A stretch of 32,411 bases of DNA from assembly GCA_031270945.1 (NCBI GenBank), contig JAISWZ010000243.1, positions 1-32,411 on the forward strand, read 5' to 3'. This document shows positions 1-9,120 of this stretch, piece by piece; position 1 is the stretch's first letter, and every line of letters starts with the position of its first letter. The translations under genes were made by a program, and so were the position numbers. The DNA comes from Clostridiales bacterium. Lineage in GTDB: Bacteria > Bacillota > Clostridia > Lachnospirales > WQUN01. The notes under the pieces were generated by a model that did no database searches, was not told the origin of the DNA, and saw nothing but the letters and a program-made list of their open reading frames with translations.

Positions 1-2
1 CT

Positions 3-464
3 TACATCAATGTTGTAAGCACTGCGCCTGACCAGAGCGGAATTTTGAGCAATGAAGTCAAGTTCTTTATCGGAGAGGCCTACTACACTGTTACTGGTAC
101 GACCGTTTCGATGGACGTTGCTCCTTATATCTCAACTCTTAGCAACAGCACTTTGGTGCCTGCCCGTTTCCTTGGCAACTCTCTTGGGATCGATGACTCT
201 GCTATTACATGGGATGACGTTACTAAGACAGCTACTTTCATAGCTCCTAGCAAGGTCATTCAGTTCCAGCTTAACAATTCCAACATGATCATCAATGGAA
301 CTTCAGTTCCGATGCTCAGCCCGGATGGAAAGCCTGTTACCGCAGAAATTAAGGATAGCAGAATTTTCGTTCCGTTGAGAGCGTTCGGTATTGCCCTTGG
401 CGTATCTGTTGATTGGGAAGCTGACACTCAGACAGCTATCTACAACAAAGGCGTAGTAGCTTAA
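3..464 (+). CDS. CAO-N domain surface protein, 3' end only
   Basis: This is the C-terminal 153 residues of a protein that begins left of the window; the frame is open from base 3, so the internal TTG at 45 is not a start. The whole fragment is a copper amine oxidase N-terminal-type domain, with the two characteristic half-motifs LVPARFLGNSLG and FVPLRAFGIALGVSVDW and the ending TQTAIYNKG. It closely matches the ends of the two complete paralogs that follow at 965 and 3831, so the missing part is probably a similar secreted protein. In Bacillota this domain is a structural cell-surface module and does not imply amine oxidase activity. A strong terminator follows at once. Confidence 0.88.
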   Translation, partial: YINVVSTAPDQSGILSNEVKFFIGEAYYTVTGTTVSMDVAPYISTLSNSTLVPARFLGNSLGIDDSAITWDDVTKTATFIAPSKVIQFQLNNSNMIINGTSVPMLSPDGKPVTAEIKDSRIFVPLRAFGIALGVSVDWEADTQTAIYNKGVVA

Positions 465-478
465 GTATCTAACTTAAA

Positions 479-504
479 AAGCCCCCTTAACTGGGGGCTT
501 TTTT
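479..504 (+). terminator. Intrinsic terminator after first CAO-N gene
   Basis: An 8-bp stem, AAGCCCCC paired with GGGGGCTT, encloses a 6-nt loop and runs into six T residues. It starts 14 nt after the stop codon. Confidence 0.92.
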
Positions 505-600
505 GTGTGCTTGGCAAGCTATGAGTATACATATTCCTATACATGTCTCTTTTTGTTGTAACTGAGATGAAATGAGCACACATCTGGATGGAGGAATATA

Positions 601-711
601 ATGGCGTTGGAAAGTGTTTCAAGAGCTTCTTTAAGAAAACACAGAACTCTTGCACAAGAAATGAAGCGCAAATTGAACTCGCCGTTTAGCCGTTATCTGG
701 ATTTAAACTAG
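601..711 (+). CDS. Possible 36-residue basic small protein
   Basis: A short open frame starts at ATG 601, preceded by TGGAGGAATATA, a good ribosome binding site at normal spacing. It ends at TAG 709-711. The peptide is basic (8 Lys/Arg) and begins MALESVSRASLRKHRT. It has no membrane segment or signal peptide and I recognise no family. It lies alone in the 460-bp gap between two surface-protein genes. The ribosome binding site is the only real argument for it, so chance is not excluded. Confidence 0.4.
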   Translation: MALESVSRASLRKHRTLAQEMKRKLNSPFSRYLDLN

Positions 712-782
712 AATATTGTTTTTACGGCATCGCTGAAATTCTTACGGCAGAACTATTGTAGTACTGGCGTTTGTTGAATTTG

Positions 783-816
783 AAATCAATCACTTCATCT
801 GAGAATTGATTGATTT
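783..816. promoter_or_regulatory. Perfect 10-bp inverted repeat upstream of surface gene
   Basis: AAATCAATCA (783-792) and TGATTGATTT (807-816) are perfect inverted copies around a 14-nt spacer. There is no T-tract, so it is not a terminator. It lies about 150 bp before the start at 965 and could be an operator or a leader hairpin. The rest of the 505-964 gap shows only the small ORF at 601 and no clear sigma-A promoter. Confidence 0.45.
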
Positions 817-964
817 AGAACGGTTTTTGCATCAATATGTATACAGGTTTTCTTGTGAGCACTTAAAACTATATATTAACAGTTTGAAAATTGCAACGGT
901 TGATTGAAAGTTTCTGTTTTCTATCTGTCACGCACTAACCATCGTTGCTTATGGGAGGGCATTT

Positions 965-3586
965 ATGAAAAAACGCATTGCTTTATTGCTGGCATTACTA
1001 ATGATCTTCGCTATACTTCCGAATACCGCTCTGGCTGCGACAGAGAGCATAACAGTTAACACTCTCGCTGTTCCAGCAAATTCAATCCTGTTTGAGACAG
1101 GAGTGCTGGAAGGCATTCACATGATAAAGATTGATGAATCAAAGTACGATGGAACCAGCTTTGATGAAAAAGCTGACTGGATTGTTGAAGGGACAGATTT
1201 GATAATCCCGTTTAGGTCAAATGTTTATGCTGGCTACCAATTCGCCTTGTCATTGTCAAACGCGGAATGGTTTTTTGCTCAAGCTACAAAGGATGGCGCT
1301 ACATTTAAGACATTTAATGATGCCAATGGTACCTATGATGGTTCGACTAAAACCTATACCCGCACTTCAGGAAAACACCTTATTCAGCTAGGGAGTGCAG
1401 GGTATAGCGAGGCAGAGTATAAGCTTCAGGTTTCCTCCTTGGATCCTGCTAATGCACATGTGACCATTTCAAAGGACTATCAAATTACTGACGGTCTATA
1501 TGGCTTGAGGATACCTCTAGTTTCAGTAGTTAAATCTGACTCAGCTGATGCGACTGTAGCAATAAATGGAGGAAATGCTTCTACTATATCGAGCCAAAAG
1601 CTAATCTTTGCTGTCTCGAGCAAATCAAATACAAAAGCGGTTGTTCTGGAACCTCAATCAGACCATGATATATTTGGAGGATTTACTCTAGCGATCCATG
1701 AGCTCAGGCCTGGCGTCATCCGCCAAGATGAAACAATAAAGCTGACATTGCCTGAGGGTTTCTACTTTGTGAATATAGGTGACGCTCTTGCCAAGAGCGG
1801 AGTGGAACCGGGCTTGAGCGGAGCGGCGCTAAGCATTAACTATGGCTCCACGCCTTATGCGTCTAACGATAAGATACCAACAATAACCAATGTTCCTGCT
1901 CCAGTAGCGGACTGGCGTACTGTAGTCATTTCATTTGACAAACTTAATCCCTCTGATGGATTGGCTGGAGCTCTATATCTTAAGGGGCTTCAGGTCAGGG
2001 CGTATGACTGGGCACCCTATGGAGATATTAATCTAGCAATAGAAGGCTCTTCAGGCGTCTCAAAGGAATCGGTAAAGATAGGGACACGCGTTGATTGGGG
2101 TATAAAGCTGGAGGCGGGAACGCCAACAAAAATTTTATCTGGGCGCTATGTGGGGCCTTCTAACAATGTGGCCGGGCAGACCATATCTGATGGCATTCAT
2201 AAGACTGCCAGGGTTAGCCTTAAAGAGGGAGTGGCGAACTCCTGGTGGGCTACCAGAAAGACTGTGCTGGCATTGCCTGTTGCAGAAAGCGATCAGAAAG
2301 GTGCCAAGTTACGGAAAGTGGTAATATTCTCAAATGGCAACGTTAGCGGAATAGGAAAAGACGGAAACGGAATAACCCTGTATAATAACGGGAAGGACAA
2401 TACCGCTGTCAGCGGAAGCGTTGTCTTGAATGACACGACCATTGTTCTTTCAGGGCTTCAGATAACCTCAGGAAAGACTGCTGAGCTCTACTTTGATATT
2501 TGGGTTAGCGTAGAGTATGGCTTTGGCAAACAGGTCGGAGATTTGAAGCTTACCTTGGATCGCACATCAAGTAGCGTTACCAACGGAGAGCTAGGACAGT
2601 CAGTTGTCATTGCCAAGGTAACCGATCCTATAGAAGTGAATACAAGGACATCGGATCTTAAGATAGGATACCAGTATCAGTCTACTGCTGATATTCAGAT
2701 AAAGGAAACACAAGCGGGAGCTCTATTGGAAGGCAAGAAGGTTCTCGTTACCATAACCGACTATGTAAGCTCAAGCTTCTACTTCTCGCCTGGAACGCAG
2801 ATAAAGGTAACTGAGGGCGATTTGAAGATAAGGAACATCTCGGTTGCTTCTTCAGCTGGGGGATTTTCTTCCCAGAGTGTGAGCTGGCTTTCTAAAGATG
2901 ATACGACTACAATGTCCTTCGATATTGACAAAGCGTCTACTGTTCCATCGGTGATAACCATTTCAAGCGTTGGGACGAAGCTTGATCGCACAGTTCCTTT
3001 GACAAACAAGGAAAGCGTCAAAATCGTTGTTTGGGGCACAGCAGTTGCGGAGAACTATGGTCTAAGGGACAATAGCGGGAACACATGGCATTCAGGATTT
3101 GATACCCCAGGAGAAGTCCTTCCCTATGTAAATATCGTTTCTTCAGAAGCGGGAAACGCTCTTCAGAATGAAGTCGAGTTTATAATAGGAGAGACCTTCT
3201 TCTCGGTCAACGGCAGAACGTTTACCATGGATGTCGCTCCCTATATATCAAAGGCAAGCAACAGCACTCTTGTGCCAGCAAGGTACCTTGGAAACTCCTT
3301 GGGTATTCCAGACACAGCAATAGTCTTCGATGACTCAACCAAGACAGCGACCTTTGTAACTCAGAGCCAGGTTATAAGCTTTCAGCTAAACAATACCAGG
3401 ATGACTGTCAATGGGGCAGAAGTGCCTATGCTTAGCCCTGATGGGCTGGCTGTCGCGGCTGAAATCAAGGACAGCAGGATCTTTATACCGTTGAGAGCGT
3501 TCGCTGTGGCGCTGGGGGTTACGGTTGATTGGGAAGCTAGCACCCAAACCGCCATATTCAATAAGGGCGCAAATGGAATTGGTTAA
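965..3586 (+). CDS. Secreted CAO-N domain surface protein (873 aa)
   Basis: This is an exported protein of unknown specific function, probably displayed on or associated with the cell wall. Residues 1-24 form a typical signal peptide (MKKR, a hydrophobic core, cleavage after ALA). Residues of about 25-730 are a beta-rich region of unassigned type, shared in order with the paralog at 3831 (for example ADIQIKE, DLKIGYQYQ and GTAVAENYGL). Residues of about 735-868 are the C-terminal CAO-N-type domain with LVPARYLGNSLG and FIPLRAFAVALGVTVDW. No catalytic amine oxidase domain, LPXTG motif or SLH repeat is seen. The ATG at 965 follows GGGAGGG at good spacing. Terminators on both sides suggest a single-gene unit. 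It appears to be a tandem duplicate of its neighbours. Confidence 0.9.
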   Translation: MKKRIALLLALLMIFAILPNTALAATESITVNTLAVPANSILFETGVLEGIHMIKIDESKYDGTSFDEKADWIVEGTDLIIPFRSNVYAGYQFALSLSNAEWFFAQATKDGATFKTFNDANGTYDGSTKTYTRTSGKHLIQLGSAGYSEAEYKLQVSSLDPANAHVTISKDYQITDGLYGLRIPLVSVVKSDSADATVAINGGNASTISSQKLIFAVSSKSNTKAVVLEPQSDHDIFGGFTLAIHELRPGVIRQDETIKLTLPEGFYFVNIGDALAKSGVEPGLSGAALSINYGSTPYASNDKIPTITNVPAPVADWRTVVISFDKLNPSDGLAGALYLKGLQVRAYDWAPYGDINLAIEGSSGVSKESVKIGTRVDWGIKLEAGTPTKILSGRYVGPSNNVAGQTISDGIHKTARVSLKEGVANSWWATRKTVLALPVAESDQKGAKLRKVVIFSNGNVSGIGKDGNGITLYNNGKDNTAVSGSVVLNDTTIVLSGLQITSGKTAELYFDIWVSVEYGFGKQVGDLKLTLDRTSSSVTNGELGQSVVIAKVTDPIEVNTRTSDLKIGYQYQSTADIQIKETQAGALLEGKKVLVTITDYVSSSFYFSPGTQIKVTEGDLKIRNISVASSAGGFSSQSVSWLSKDDTTTMSFDIDKASTVPSVITISSVGTKLDRTVPLTNKESVKIVVWGTAVAENYGLRDNSGNTWHSGFDTPGEVLPYVNIVSSEAGNALQNEVEFIIGETFFSVNGRTFTMDVAPYISKASNSTLVPARYLGNSLGIPDTAIVFDDSTKTATFVTQSQVISFQLNNTRMTVNGAEVPMLSPDGLAVAAEIKDSRIFIPLRAFAVALGVTVDWEASTQTAIFNKGANGIG

Positions 3587-3591
3587 CATGG

Positions 3592-3626
3592 AAGGGGCCT
3601 CTCTCGGGAGGCCCCTTTGCTTTTTG
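3592..3626 (+). terminator. Intrinsic terminator after 873-aa gene
   Basis: A 10-bp stem, AAGGGGCCTC with GAGGCCCCTT, has a 6-nt loop and is followed by TTGCTTTTT. It starts 6 nt after the stop codon. Confidence 0.9.
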
Positions 3627-3830
3627 ATTGAAATCTGGAGACCTGCAGAAACTAGTCGTGGAGCAAACGATGCTTCAAAAAGTTACATTACTATTTCATT
3701 TTCATGCTTGCAGAATAAAGCACCTTGATTTTCAAATAATAATTTCATCGGATATGCCGATGCTTACAAGCGCTTACTTATCGGAGCATTGTGGGTATAT
3801 ACCGTGAAAATTATACAAGGAGGAAATCGT

Positions 3831-6800
3831 ATGAAGAGGAAGCTAGCTCTTATTGTGGCGGCAGTAATGCTGTTTTCAATCTACACACCAATAAGAGTAC
3901 AGGCCGCCAGCAATAACTACTTGACAGATACTCTTACTGTCGCTGGAAATACGGCAATCGTGGAAGACAAGCTATTAGAAGCCGTTACTATCCTCAACAC
4001 AACAAAATCTGGACTGGAAGCAAGCTATTTTGTAGATGGCACAAACCTGGTAATAGAATTGCAAAACCAAGCTTCTGAAGATTATCAGTTCAAACTAGAG
4101 TTGACAAATGCATCTTGGTTTTTCAGGGCCAACGCGTTTGCAAGTGATTATACTTCTGTAAGTGACCAAATTACTGAGTTTAATGCTTTGCTAGCTAATA
4201 AGCCATCATTGAGAAATGAAATTGGTCTTCCTGGTGATGGACTGATTAAAGTAGGCACTGAAATACTAAATGCCAATAAGGACTTTGTTTCGGATAACAA
4301 TATAACCGATATGACTTACAACAAGCTTCTGGGATACTACAAACCTCATTATACAGCAGATAATGGTTACGCTAATACGTTTGGGAATTATTACAGATTC
4401 CCTCACAATTATCAGCCCAACCCAAATTCACTTGATACATGGATTCATGAATTGCCATACAAATTGGAAATATCACCTAACGACTCGAGCTTGGCTACCA
4501 TAACATTACTGGGTAGTTCTGAAATAGGTGTACCTGGGTATCGCATTGTTATTCCTCTCGTAACCAAGACGGTTGATGAGAATGTCGATATTAGTGTATC
4601 TATCATAAGTGGTAATGCATCCACTATTTCCAATAACCGCTTTGTTTTCGCTACAACAAGTAAGGCTAATACAAACACTACAGTTAAAGATATAGTTGTT
4701 TCAAGAGATGTTTTTGAACCTGATAGCATAGTAATAACTGAACTTAGACCGGCAACCCTTCATAACGGATGGTTTACCATTAGCCTACCTGAATATTATG
4801 AGTTTGAAGAAATTGGAAATATTAAGATAGGAATAGAGCCGGGGCTAAAGTGGGCTAATTCTAACACCCATGAAGGCATAAAGATTGGAACTCCTCACTA
4901 TTCAGATTATGATTATTCTGTGCGTTATCACCAATATTCGATCTATGAACAAGATAAACTTGTGACACCAGATCCTCTTGTAAATTACAATAGAACGGAT
5001 AATTCTAAATTAGATATATATCTTAATGGTTTGGTGCCTTCAACAGAGATATTCGGAAAATTGTATATATCTGGAATAAAATTTTTCGCTACTGATGAAG
5101 CACCAGTTCCAGAAGCAGGTAAAACAATTGATATCAAGTTTACTATTGGTGACTTTGATCCAGATAATTTCCATACAGGTGTTACAACGCAAACAGGTAT
5201 ATTGCTAGCTCAAAGGGTTGATTGGGCTGTTATGCTCTCAACTACAGGAGATATACCGACGTTAGTATCAGGACGATATATAGGTGCATCACGTTCAGGC
5301 GCAGATGCAGGTGATGTACACAAAACAGCACATGTTGTGTTAAAGGAAAGCACATCTAACGCTTGGTGGGCTAGTAGGTTGACAGTGCTTTCAATGCCGG
5401 CAACAGATAATAGTCAGTTGAAAGGCGCTAAATTTAGAAAAGTTAAAATCACAAAAGCTGAGGGATTTGAAGGCTATATTACGGACTCATTAGCTGAAGA
5501 AACAAAATCATATGTAACATCTTTCCCTGAAACCAAAGAAGCTCCTATACTAGCCGATTACGTTACAAAAGGTGTCTATCTGAATGACGGAGAAAAGCAT
5601 GGTTTAGTAACGATATCTGGAAACAAGATTTCGTTTGCTAATCTTCAGATAGCATCTGGTAAAAAGGGCTTAATTGAAATGGATCTATGGGTTAGCGTAG
5701 AACTTGGGTTTGGAGAGCAAACCGGAGATCTTGTACTTTCTATCGATCCTAGTTCAACATCGATTGTTGGGCAGGGGAGTTCATATCCCTCTACAGTCAT
5801 AGCTCATGTTGTTGATCCGATTCAAATATCAACAAAAGCTACTGATCTCAAGATTGGATATCAGTATCAGCAAACAGCAGATATTCAAATCAAAGAACTT
5901 GGCGCTGGATATCTTATCGCTAACAAAAAAGTCAGAGTCGAAGTTACTGATTTGATGAATGCAGATTTTGATTTAGCTGGAGACATAAGAGTATCTGTTA
6001 CTGATGGTGACCTTAAGATTAAGGATGTACTACTCGGAAGTAGCGGATTCACATCTCAAAGCCACAGCAACCTTCCGAACTCAGGTAGTGGATCAGCCTT
6101 CGAGTTTACAATTGATCGCGCATCAACTGTTGCCTCTACAATATTGATAAGCAACGTTGGTGTAAAGGTTGATCGTACTATACCGCTTACCAACTATGCT
6201 AGCTACAATGTAGTTGTTTATGGCACAGCAGTTGCTGAAAACTATGGCCTGGTTGATAACTCAAGTCGTCCATGGCCAGGAGGATTCAATACTGCAGGCA
6301 AGGCATTGCCATATATTAACGTTGTTAGCCCAGCTAATGATCAGACTGGCATCCTCACTCAGGAAGTTAGTGTGCCTATCGGCGAAAGCTACTACGTTGT
6401 CAATGGCAACGCGTATTCATACGATGGAGCAGCTTATATCTCATCGTACAGCAACAGCACAATGATACCTTTGCGCGCACTTTCCAACGCCTTCGGCCTT
6501 GACAACGAGAGCCAGATTCTTTGGGATGACGCCAACAAGACAGCAACAATCTTCGCTCCTACCAGGACTATTCAGTTCACGCTGAACAAGCCCAACATGA
6601 CCATCAACGGCGCATCGATAACCATGCTTAGCCCCGATGGACTTCTGGTTGTTCCGGAAATCAAGAATGACAGAATGTATATCCCATTCAGGCACCTCGG
6701 CATAGCCTTCGGCGTAACTGTAGACTGGGAAGCTGACACCCAGACTGCTATCTTCAACAAGGGCGCAAACAGCGCTGGCGTAGTGAATTCAGCAACGCCT

Positions 6801-6836
6801 ACACCCGTGCCGTCCTATGGCCCAGCAACAGCATAA
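3831..6836 (+). CDS. Secreted CAO-N domain surface protein (1001 aa)
   Basis: This is a longer paralog of the gene at 965 with the same plan: signal peptide (MKRK, hydrophobic core, cleavage near VQA at residue 25), a long beta-rich central region, and a C-terminal CAO-N-type domain with MIPLRALSNAFGL and YIPFRHLGIAFGVTVDW. An extra stretch of about 60-100 residues near the N-terminus, rich in Asn and Tyr, has no counterpart in the 873-aa protein. It ends in a Pro/Thr/Ala tail after TAIFNKG. I chose ATG 3831 over the upstream TTG at 3789 because AAGGAGG sits just before it and the signal peptide starts there. Base use is AT-rich for most of the gene and visibly more GC-rich in the last 450 bp, which hints that the C-terminal domain was exchanged by recombination. 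The function is probably structural. Confidence 0.9.
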   Translation: MKRKLALIVAAVMLFSIYTPIRVQAASNNYLTDTLTVAGNTAIVEDKLLEAVTILNTTKSGLEASYFVDGTNLVIELQNQASEDYQFKLELTNASWFFRANAFASDYTSVSDQITEFNALLANKPSLRNEIGLPGDGLIKVGTEILNANKDFVSDNNITDMTYNKLLGYYKPHYTADNGYANTFGNYYRFPHNYQPNPNSLDTWIHELPYKLEISPNDSSLATITLLGSSEIGVPGYRIVIPLVTKTVDENVDISVSIISGNASTISNNRFVFATTSKANTNTTVKDIVVSRDVFEPDSIVITELRPATLHNGWFTISLPEYYEFEEIGNIKIGIEPGLKWANSNTHEGIKIGTPHYSDYDYSVRYHQYSIYEQDKLVTPDPLVNYNRTDNSKLDIYLNGLVPSTEIFGKLYISGIKFFATDEAPVPEAGKTIDIKFTIGDFDPDNFHTGVTTQTGILLAQRVDWAVMLSTTGDIPTLVSGRYIGASRSGADAGDVHKTAHVVLKESTSNAWWASRLTVLSMPATDNSQLKGAKFRKVKITKAEGFEGYITDSLAEETKSYVTSFPETKEAPILADYVTKGVYLNDGEKHGLVTISGNKISFANLQIASGKKGLIEMDLWVSVELGFGEQTGDLVLSIDPSSTSIVGQGSSYPSTVIAHVVDPIQISTKATDLKIGYQYQQTADIQIKELGAGYLIANKKVRVEVTDLMNADFDLAGDIRVSVTDGDLKIKDVLLGSSGFTSQSHSNLPNSGSGSAFEFTIDRASTVASTILISNVGVKVDRTIPLTNYASYNVVVYGTAVAENYGLVDNSSRPWPGGFNTAGKALPYINVVSPANDQTGILTQEVSVPIGESYYVVNGNAYSYDGAAYISSYSNSTMIPLRALSNAFGLDNESQILWDDANKTATIFAPTRTIQFTLNKPNMTINGASITMLSPDGLLVVPEIKNDRMYIPFRHLGIAFGVTVDWEADTQTAIFNKGANSAGVVNSATPTPVPSYGPATA

Positions 6837-6838
6837 AT

Positions 6839-6881
6839 TGCAACAGCAAAAAAACCCCGAAAGGGGTTTTTTTGCGTTGCA
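6839..6881 (+). terminator. Strong intrinsic terminator, GAAA tetraloop
   Basis: A 13-bp stem (6846-6858 with 6863-6875) is capped by a GAAA tetraloop. It extends through a one-base bulge into a further 6-bp stem, TGCAAC with GTTGCA. The A7/T7 tracts on both sides mean it could stop transcription in both directions. Confidence 0.92.
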
Positions 6882-7059
6882 GATTATGATATACTTGAAT
6901 GGGGAAGGGTTGCGTCGGAAGCGTTGCGGTATGGCGCTTAGAAGGTCTGATCTTATTGGAACATGCTAGATAATCAGTTTTTAATTGGAAGCCCAGTATG
7001 GGATCAGACAAATCAAATCTTGGGGAGTATATATGTATGGCGTTTATATTGGTTTTGTC

Positions 7060-7440
7060 TTGGCGCAAAAACGAATCCTAATGAACAAGCCATATATGCT
7101 TGCTCTAAAGCTAAGCCAAAGAACAAAAGCGCATCAAAGTGCATATTCTGAAATTCAGCAAATGTGCAGGAAAGGTCCTGGCGATGCTTTAACGCTTGAC
7201 TTTTCCAAACTTATAATCAATTTTGGGATATGCACTCAGTAGAGCAACACTAAACCGAGATCAATTGGCGCAAGGCTGATTGGACTATCGAGCGAAAAAT
7301 CCGCAAAACTGATTCAGTGCTCTCGCTTGAAGCAATATAAAGTGCATATCCCAATATTCCTAAAGTGGCTCAGGAAAAGTCATCGCGATGTTTTAACGCG
7401 TGACTATTTTAAGCTATAAAAGTGGAGTATGCACTAAGCT
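7060..7440. repeat. Two diverged copies of a ~180-bp direct repeat
   Basis: Copy 1 is about 7060-7236 and copy 2 about 7265-7436, offset by 202-205 bp. Shared blocks in the same order are TTGGCGCAA, AAAGTGCATAT, a run around GCGATGYTTTAACGC followed by TGACT, and TATGCACT. The copies are clearly degenerate. They fill most of the 640-bp gap before the TolC-like gene, and no credible gene is seen there. Confidence 0.5.
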
Positions 7441-7441
7441 T

Positions 7442-7467
7442 GAGCGAAAGCGCAGTTGTTTTCGCTC
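7442..7467. promoter_or_regulatory. 8-bp inverted repeat before TolC-like gene
   Basis: GAGCGAAA (7442-7449) and TTTCGCTC (7460-7467) flank a 10-nt loop. The same GAGCGAAA arm recurs in the hairpin at 29672. There is no T-tract beyond CCTT, so it may be a weak terminator or a leader structure about 55 nt before the start at 7522. Confidence 0.4.
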
Positions 7468-7521
7468 CTTAATGCAATAGCCTTAGCGCCTATAAGCAAA
7501 AGAACCATAGGGGGAATTGTT

Positions 7522-9015
7522 TTGAAGAAGAAAGCTCTAATTAGCCTGGCATTGATAGTAGCGCTGACCATTCAGCTTACGGCAGTCAATGCCTATGCGG
7601 CGGGGCCAAACCTGAAGGTAAATGGCCTGTTCGAAGCGTTTCGAACAAAAACGGTAACAGTGAACGGCACTGTGTTGATGGCAATGCGAGAGCTCTGCTC
7701 CTATCTGGATGCTGAAGTTGCTTGGAAAGACAGCAATCAGTCAGCGACATTGACCAGAGGGGAAACTGTCCTGGTCATGTATGTTGGGGACAAAACCGCT
7801 TACGTGAACAAAGCTCCAAAGGACATGCCAGTTGCCGCCCAGTACCAGAATGGAAGCACAGCCTTGGATCTGATGGTGCCATTGAGGTTTGTCAGCGAGT
7901 CCTTGGGCGCTACAGTAGGCTGGGAAAGCAAAACCAGCACAATTACGCTTGACACTGGAAAGAAGCCTCTTCAGATCATGGATGTCAACAAGCCGACCCA
8001 GCCCAACGCTGAGATTATGACTTATGACAAGGCTTTAGCAATGGCCTTGCAAGGCAATTCAAGTCTGAAGAACCTTGAGGATTCCGTGGAATACCTGAAG
8101 GAGAAACACGACGAGGCAATAGAAAGCGCCCGCATGCTTGGATATGCCAGCGTGGACATGTACAGCTCGCAGTTTATATCAATACTCAGATCGATGCGCC
8201 AGATCGATGACAACATTGAAAATGTCCCGCGAAACAAGGAAATGACTGAGGCAACAACGGAATATCTCCTGAGAAGCAGCCTGTCACAGCTTATAAGCGA
8301 CGAGCTGGACGCTCAGTTGCTTCAGGAAAGCATCAAGCTAAACGAAGCCAACGTAAAGAATTTAACGCTTAAGCTAGAGTTAGGCATGGCAAGCCAGAAC
8401 GACTTGACAAAAGCCAAGCAGGAACTGGAGAAGGACAAGGTTAACATAAACCTTATGGATCTCAGGGTTGCCGATGACAAGACTTCCTTGAACAAGGTGC
8501 TGGCCAGATCTTTGGACAAAGAGCATATCGTCGACTTTGAGCCCGAGATAGTGCCTTTAGAGAAAAACCTTACAGGTTTCATCGCTGACACGGTAACCAA
8601 TGATCCAAGCTTGGCCATCAAGCAGACAGCGCTGGATGCGGCTCAGTACGCCATAGACAATTACTCCGACACAGAGACTCACTCTCCGTTGGAGAAGCAG
8701 AACGACTTCAACACAGCGGCCAGGGATCTAGATGATACCCGCTCTTCTCTTGAGAAGGGGTTAAGATCATCCATCAACAAGCTCCAGCAGATGGAAGAGA
8801 ACAACAGGTCTCTTGAGATAGACGTCGAGAACGCCTGGAACACTTTCAACTCATTGGTAGTAAACTACCAAGCGGGGCTGGTTACGATATATGAGCTAGA
8901 CCAAGCCAAGGTTGGAATACTTCAGGCTGAAGCCGCTTTGTCTAAGAACAAGTACAACCACTGGAGCCTCTCCTTTGCCATAAATCATCCTTTCCTTTTG
9001 GCATCGGGTTCTTGA
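7522..9015 (+). CDS. Exported CAO-N / TolC-like coiled-coil fusion protein
   Basis: This is a secreted or envelope protein of about 497 residues. The TTG at 7522 is chosen because AGGGGG sits 7 nt upstream and the signal peptide begins there (KKKALI, hydrophobic core, cleavage at AYA near residue 26). Residues of about 30-125 form a CAO-N domain (VPLRFVSESLGATVGWES). From about residue 145 to the end it is almost entirely helical. It opens with MTYDKALAMALQGNSSLKNL, the usual start of the outer membrane efflux (TolC) repeat, and contains heptad-rich helices and LGMASQNDLTKAKQEL and YQAGLVTIYELDQAKVG, which match the TolC hairpin signature. TolC forms envelope tunnels in diderm bacteria. In a monoderm the fold would need another role, such as a wall-spanning or adaptor coiled coil. 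It is monocistronic, with a terminator after it. Confidence 0.82.
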   Translation: MKKKALISLALIVALTIQLTAVNAYAAGPNLKVNGLFEAFRTKTVTVNGTVLMAMRELCSYLDAEVAWKDSNQSATLTRGETVLVMYVGDKTAYVNKAPKDMPVAAQYQNGSTALDLMVPLRFVSESLGATVGWESKTSTITLDTGKKPLQIMDVNKPTQPNAEIMTYDKALAMALQGNSSLKNLEDSVEYLKEKHDEAIESARMLGYASVDMYSSQFISILRSMRQIDDNIENVPRNKEMTEATTEYLLRSSLSQLISDELDAQLLQESIKLNEANVKNLTLKLELGMASQNDLTKAKQELEKDKVNINLMDLRVADDKTSLNKVLARSLDKEHIVDFEPEIVPLEKNLTGFIADTVTNDPSLAIKQTALDAAQYAIDNYSDTETHSPLEKQNDFNTAARDLDDTRSSLEKGLRSSINKLQQMEENNRSLEIDVENAWNTFNSLVVNYQAGLVTIYELDQAKVGILQAEAALSKNKYNHWSLSFAINHPFLLASGS

Positions 9016-9088
9016 GCTTCAGACGGTGAGAAGGAATAATTAAAAAGCGCATGGGTGGCATATTTTATGAATGTGTCAGCCTAATATT

Positions 9089-9120
9089 TAGGGGATGCAT
9101 GGATGCATCCCCTATTGCTT
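9089..9120 (+). terminator. Intrinsic terminator after TolC-like gene
   Basis: A 10-bp stem, TAGGGGATGC with GCATCCCCTA, encloses the loop ATGGAT and is followed by TTGCTTT. It lies 73 nt after the stop codon. Confidence 0.8.

Noticed and set aside
965..6836. Copper amine oxidase enzymes
   Set aside because: Only the small N-terminal-type structural domain is present. The catalytic topaquinone domain is absent.
7033..7242. 69-aa plus-strand frame starting at ATG 7033 behind GGGGAG
   Set aside because: It lies across one copy of a diverged direct repeat whose other copy is not open in the same frame. No family is recognised, so the start signal is probably chance.
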